Positions 60,011 to 64,000 of a stretch of 64,000 nt of DNA are shown here, one piece after another. Position numbers and translations under genes: made by a program. Each line of letters opens with the position of its first letter. Position 1 is the stretch's first letter. The DNA lies in assembly GCA_008828725.1 (NCBI GenBank), contig MEHQ01004229.1, positions 188,731-252,730 of the forward strand, written 5' to 3'. The notes beneath the pieces were generated by a model. The model did no database searches. It was not told the DNA's origin and saw nothing but the letters and a program-made list of their open reading frames with translations. This DNA comes from Saccharina japonica. Its lineage: Eukaryota; Sar; Phaeophyceae; Laminariales; Laminariaceae.

Positions 60011-61255
60011 GGCAAAGGTTTTGCTTTGGCATGGCCCATAGCGAGGGGGGGGGTCTTTCTAGCGAGCAAGGCTAGGCTCACCCTCAAGCGGACCGATACC
60101 TTCTTGCTGCTGCGCACCCGCCGCGAAGCGTGTGCAGCGGTAGAGTTGGATCGGCACTGGTGCGTTAGGCGCAAAAGTCCAGATGCACGGGCCTTTTTGG
60201 CCGTCGGTGTAGACAGCAATGTCCATCTCACTTTTGTGCGCGGAGGCAGACGCCATCAGAAAGGTGGACGGACACTATGTACACAGCCCTAGGTATGTTT
60301 GCTAGAGGGAGCTGTACTGTCTCAGTAACCTGGCTTCGCCATCAAAGGAGGAGGGAGCGTGTGGCGACGAGCTGTTGTTGGACTGGTCAATCCCTTCAGC
60401 GCGAGAATTTTTATTTTTCAGACCAAGCACCCTGAGTGCAACGAGAGAGAAAGCGAGGAGCCGACTGGGAAGGACAGCAACGAGAGCGTGTACGGACGGA
60501 GCGGGTCGAGTGTGGTCGTGCTAGGACTGGCCGAGCGGCACCGGAGCGGCGCGCCTGAGCAGCAGCACAGCAGCGCGCCGGCGCAGCAGCACAGCAGCGC
60601 ACAGGAGAAGCGATCCGGAGCACGGACGACATCGACCCGTGACGGACGAACATTATTGTTTTTCTGTTTTCTGTTGACAAATTCTTCGCTTTTTCCCCCG
60701 AATGTTGTTGTTGGGTCGGTGTGGATGACGTCACTGGTTTTGTAGAGAGACGCGGCAGAGATGGCGCGGACACCCCGGGTGCCTTCATTGTGTGCCTGAT
60801 CGTGGAAGACCCCCTCAATGTGGAACGATTCCAAATCAGTGTCGATGTTTATAATGCTGTGCCTAACACAGACCGTTCAGGATAGATTCGGGTAATTGTC
60901 AATGGACATGATGGCTTTGGTTGGCTGTTCTTTTTCACTTTGTGCCCGCGGACTGTCATTCTGGCAGCACTTCAGACAGCAGCTGCGTGCTCCATCTTGT
61001 TCCCACGCCTACCGTGTGTTTTTGTACAGACAGCACTTCAGACAGTAGTTACGCTGTAGTCGGCAAATTCATTGATAAAGAGTGGGGGGGGGGGGGGGGG
61101 GGACGATGCTGCTGTAGTCGAATGGAGATTGCGGGCGTGTAGTTCAGTTTTGGACACGCATAACATGCTGTAGGGATTTTAGGTGTACCTCTTCGGACTT
61201 GTGTATCCTTTCCCTGCTACGTGTACGTGTTCTTTAGGATTCTCTGATGGCTCTA
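60011..61255. other. no gene called; CAG-repeat frame and G run
   Basis: A plus frame (60026-60292) and overlapping minus frames show no domain. At 60555-60605 CAGCAGCACAGCAGCGCGCC repeats create Gln/Ser- or Cys-rich frames. An 18 bp G run is at 61085-61102. Confidence 0.35.
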
Positions 61256-61261
61256 GCACTT

Positions 61262-61430
61262 TTGTGACCACGGGCCGTGATCTTGCTAGATCAGACTACA
61301 GGGATTAGCAACTGAAACGAGTTTAATGTGAAGATAACAACAACAACAACAACAACACCCAGTGTCCGTGCCGGGTGTGCTGGATGTCGACGGGTAGAAA
61401 AAACGGTTTAATGTGAACAACAAACACACA
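61262..61430 (+). repeat. GTCGACGGG dispersed repeat with CAA and CA tails
   Basis: TTTAATGTGAAGATAACAAC(AAC)n, then CAGTGTCCGTGCCGGGTGTG, TGGATGTCGACGGGTAGAAA and a second tail GTGAACAACAAACACACAC. Confidence 0.6.
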
Positions 61431-61754
61431 CCGCCTATCTTATCTACCAAGAAAATTTGCTTCAGTATACGATAATAACTTATTAATAGGATGGCACGAG
61501 GTTTTTAACCTATTACAGGGGACCATACTAAATGGGACCTACGGTACACAGAACACCTATATATTTAGATTAATTCTTACCAACAATGTTTGGTCCTATT
61601 TACTATGGTCTCCCGAAATCGGCTTACCTCACAACCTTTTGGTATAGCCCTAGAGCACCTCATCACACATGGGCATTGTCCCGGCGTGCCATGGTACCAT
61701 GGTGTTTCATTGCACGCTTTTTGGTCACATGCCATGAAAACTACTGCTGTAGAG

Positions 61755-61935
61755 GTGTTACCCTTTTGCCAATTACCCGGGTACTCGCGAGTATTACCCG
61801 GCTTGCTAATACCCGTCACGGGTACGAGTAGCCCTTCATACTCGCCGCGTATTTGGATCCCGGTTACCCGGATACTCGGGTACCCGGTTTAAACAAGTAC
61901 CCGGGTACCCGAGTACCCGGGTACCCGTTGATATA
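61755..61935 (+). repeat. TACCCGGGTA repeat, copy 1
   Basis: GTTACCCTTTTGCCAATTAC, GGTACTCGCGAGTATTACCC, then GTACCCGGGTACCCGAGTAC. Its partner at 62325 aligns over about 180 bp. Confidence 0.75.
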
Positions 61936-62004
61936 TCTCAGAAATTCCGGAGATGACAATTTATCGTCCGCTAAATCGCGACCCCTGGGAAGCATTTATT
62001 TGGT

Positions 62005-62251
62005 GACGCGTGCTACGGTAGAGGTAGCATTTTTTGGCTGAATCGTTTTCTGAACGGTCGGGCTCCTTAACCCAAATTCGTCGGACTTTCATTTTTGTGC
62101 CGAATAATGTTTCAGCGTATACTTCGGTCATGAGATTTCTCATTCGGCAGTACTTTTGTTTTCCTCCAGAAACATGTTTTCGGTGAGTTATGACGCTCCT
62201 TAATTGAGGAGCTCAGAAAAAACATGGTGCACCTCTACCGTAGCATGTGTC
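62005..62251 (-). mobile_element. GACGC MITE, TGGT duplication
   Basis: GACGCGTGCTACGGTAGAGG to CTCTACCGTAGCATGTGTC, flanked by TGGT. Confidence 0.85.
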
Positions 62252-62324
62252 TGGTAAATGCTATCGAGGAAACTTAAAAATATATATAAACGATGTATCA
62301 TGCCTCACATGTCACACTATCCAA

Positions 62325-62600
62325 AAGTGTTACCCTTTCGCCAATTACTCAGGTACTCGCGGCTAATACCCAGCTTGCTAATACCCGTGACGGGTACGGG
62401 TAACGCTTAATACTCGCCGAATATTTGGGCCCCGGGCATTCGGGTACTCGGTTGTTAGACGAGTACCCGGGTGTTAAACGGGTACCCGCCGTTAAACGGG
62501 TACCCGGGTACCCGCCCATAATGGCCCTAAATACTCGCGAGTACCCGTGTATTTGTTTCTCAAAGTTGGCGGGTACTCGTCGGGTAATACCTCTAATCAT
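62325..62600 (+). repeat. TACCCGGGTA repeat, copy 2
   Basis: GTTACCCTTTCGCCAATTAC, TACCCGTGACGGGTACGGGT, then GGGTACCCGCCGTTAAACGG and further palindromic words. Confidence 0.75.
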
Positions 62601-62631
62601 TGAAAACACACCATGGCCTTGCCGTGGTGCG

Positions 62632-62725
62632 TGTGTGTATTCTTCACATAACATTAAGCCGTACTCTCTATTCGTCGACATTCAGCACACCCAGTCAAAG
62701 TGTCTGTGCCGATTATTCACATCCT
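62632..62725 (-). repeat. GTCGACGGG dispersed repeat, reversed partial copy
   Basis: GTGTGTGTATTCTTCACAT, TATTCGTCGACATTCAGCAC, TGTCTGTGCCGATTATTCAC. A further tail-only piece is at 63576-63600. Confidence 0.55.
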
Positions 62726-63239
62726 ATAATAGCCGATTTTCCTCATTGAGAATTGCCTTTCCAATGAGAATGAAAATCGAAAATATTGTTTTTTGAATTG
62801 TAAGAGATGTACTTCCCTTACAGTAATTTTTTTCCCTGTGACCTATTGTCAGTTGTGACACCCGTCGATGACAAAATAAAAAAGAAATCTGCATTGGCAG
62901 TCTCAAGATATCGAGGATCCCAGAAAATCTGTATTTATGGGCGGGGGACCTCGCTCATAAATGCAAGTTCCCTTAAAATCCTTGATTGTTCGGGCCTGTC
63001 AAGGCCGATTTCGTTTTTTTTTTTCGTGGATCGATGCCTACCATCGAGGAACATATTTTCTATGTCGATTTTTGATCGTGAGCGAAATACAACTCTTAAA
63101 CAATAATAAAGTACTAAAAACGGTTTTCATTCTCATCGGAAAGGCACTTCTCAATTAGGGAAATCGGCTGTTCTATGTACTCATCATAGAGAGATAACAA
63201 AAAGTTGTTATTATGTGGTCACAAATCGTACATATAGTT
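62726..63239. other. no gene; near-inverted pair TTTCCAATGAGAATGAAAA
   Basis: TTGAGAATTGCCTTTCCAAT (62746) and its near complement in CGGAAAGGCACTTCTCAATT (63138) could be the ends of a 400 bp element; not strong enough to call. Confidence 0.3.
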
Positions 63240-63407
63240 CAGGACACCTAATGAGAGACAGGAAAGATGTTCCAGGCTTGGTTTCTTATTTGAGAGACGG
63301 TGCTTTCTTCACAAATTTCAAGATGGTGAATCTCAAATTTCTTATGTGCGTCTAAATATCAGCCTGGACTTCTTATTTAGCCTGTTTCTTGTTACTTACG
63401 TGTCCTG
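63240..63407. mobile_element. short CAGGAC-TIR derivative
   Basis: CAGGACACCTAATGAGAGAC to CTTACGTGTCCTG with TA at the right side; 168 bp. The interior GGCTTGGTTTCTTATTTGAG and AGCCTGGACTTCTTATTTAG matches the 22297 copy. Confidence 0.75.
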
Positions 63408-63810
63408 TACTACTGTACTGCCTCCTGGCCCACGTATATATCCTGAGCGGGAGGGCCAGCAATTCGATAACATAATTGAGAACTTCCATTCAATAGAAAC
63501 ATCAGCATTGTATATGACATGGTATCGTACTTAAATAAGAACCGCGCTAACAACAAATATATACGAATAGGGGCTGGTGTGTGTGTTCTTCACATTAAGG
63601 GGCCCCTTCGGTCATGATGAAACACGAGTCTTCCATCGTTGGAAAATATATATTTTTCGTTTTTTTTACAGCAGCAATACTATTTCTGGTATAATAACAC
63701 CATATCAGTACTCCTTACGGAAAACGGCATAGCTCCAGTTCTAATGCTCAGGTTTTCGCCCATCGAGTATTTGCAAAGAGCCTAGACCATGGTCAACATT
63801 TGTGTCTCGG

Positions 63811-64000
63811 GAGGCATATCGATCAGACGCCTTGGTCGTCACGAAAAGTGTCTCTAAAGAGGCACTAATCCTCTTTAGAGACACTTTTCGTGACGACCAA
63901 GGCGTCTGATCCAGGATTAGTGCCTCTTTAGAGACACTTTTCGTAATGACCAAGGCGTCTGATCGATATGCCTCCCGTAAGGATTAGTGCCTCTTTAGAG
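63811..64000. repeat. multi-armed palindrome cut by the window edge
   Basis: 63821-63862 and 63870-63911 are perfect 42 bp inverted arms around the loop CACTAAT. A third arm at 63914-63975 pairs with 63811-63871 over about 60 bp (two or so mismatches). A fourth repeat begins at 63979 (AAGGATTAGTGCCTCTTTAG). Likely the end of a foldback element that continues to the right. Confidence 0.85.

Noticed and set aside
60359-60834. Overlapping 128-138 codon frames on both strands
   Set aside because: Length comes from CAGCAGCACAGCAGCGC repeats; no domain, and the strand cannot be decided.

Overview
The window is nuclear DNA of a eukaryote, most likely a protist with a repeat-swollen genome; an alga or other stramenopile would fit, but nothing here fixes the lineage. 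The evidence is a multi-exon gene with GT-AG introns, tRNA-derived SINEs with A-tails, at least ten families of small inverted-repeat DNA elements, decayed LTR retrotransposons, and a fragment that looks like mitochondrial rps7 inserted in the nucleus. Most long open frames are simple-repeat artefacts.

The one host gene I can build with confidence is on the minus strand and codes for a kelch-repeat (beta-propeller) protein. Seven coding exons read right to left: 24319-24941, 7363-7733, 6592-6764, 5854-5901, 5092-5244, 4711-4832 and 3200-3308. All junction phases agree and together give 533 codons, with six kelch blades. The gene probably continues past the left edge or into 1-3199, where I see no further exon. 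Its first intron would be 16.6 kb. That intron holds SINEs, TTAA elements, a 2.2 kb inverted duplication, a three-part tandem duplication (16.2-20.0 kb) and a 500 bp MITE. A second possible gene is a 900 nt minus-strand open frame at 26022-26921 with a C2H2 zinc finger, basic repeats and a long acidic tract.

From 27 kb onward the window is layered mobile DNA. The main layers are: a Ty1/copia-type fossil zone (28.4-31.4 kb); more than twenty copies of a MITE with GACGC termini and 4 bp target duplications; short elements that insert at TTAA (piggyBac-like) and TTA/TAA (Harbinger-like), repeatedly at the same site inside the GACGC MITE; a 2.5 kb TA-flanked element with a decayed DDE transposase (38412-40899) and its short derivatives; a hAT-like element with an 8 bp duplication (46234-47687); and two LTR fossils, each nested in a GACGC MITE. 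The insertions give a readable relative order of events.

Between elements lie islands built from one short, often palindromic word (GACCC, CCATGG, TACCCGGGTA, ATATAGGCCTATAT, CGTGGG). The last 190 bp is a multi-armed palindrome cut by the window edge.
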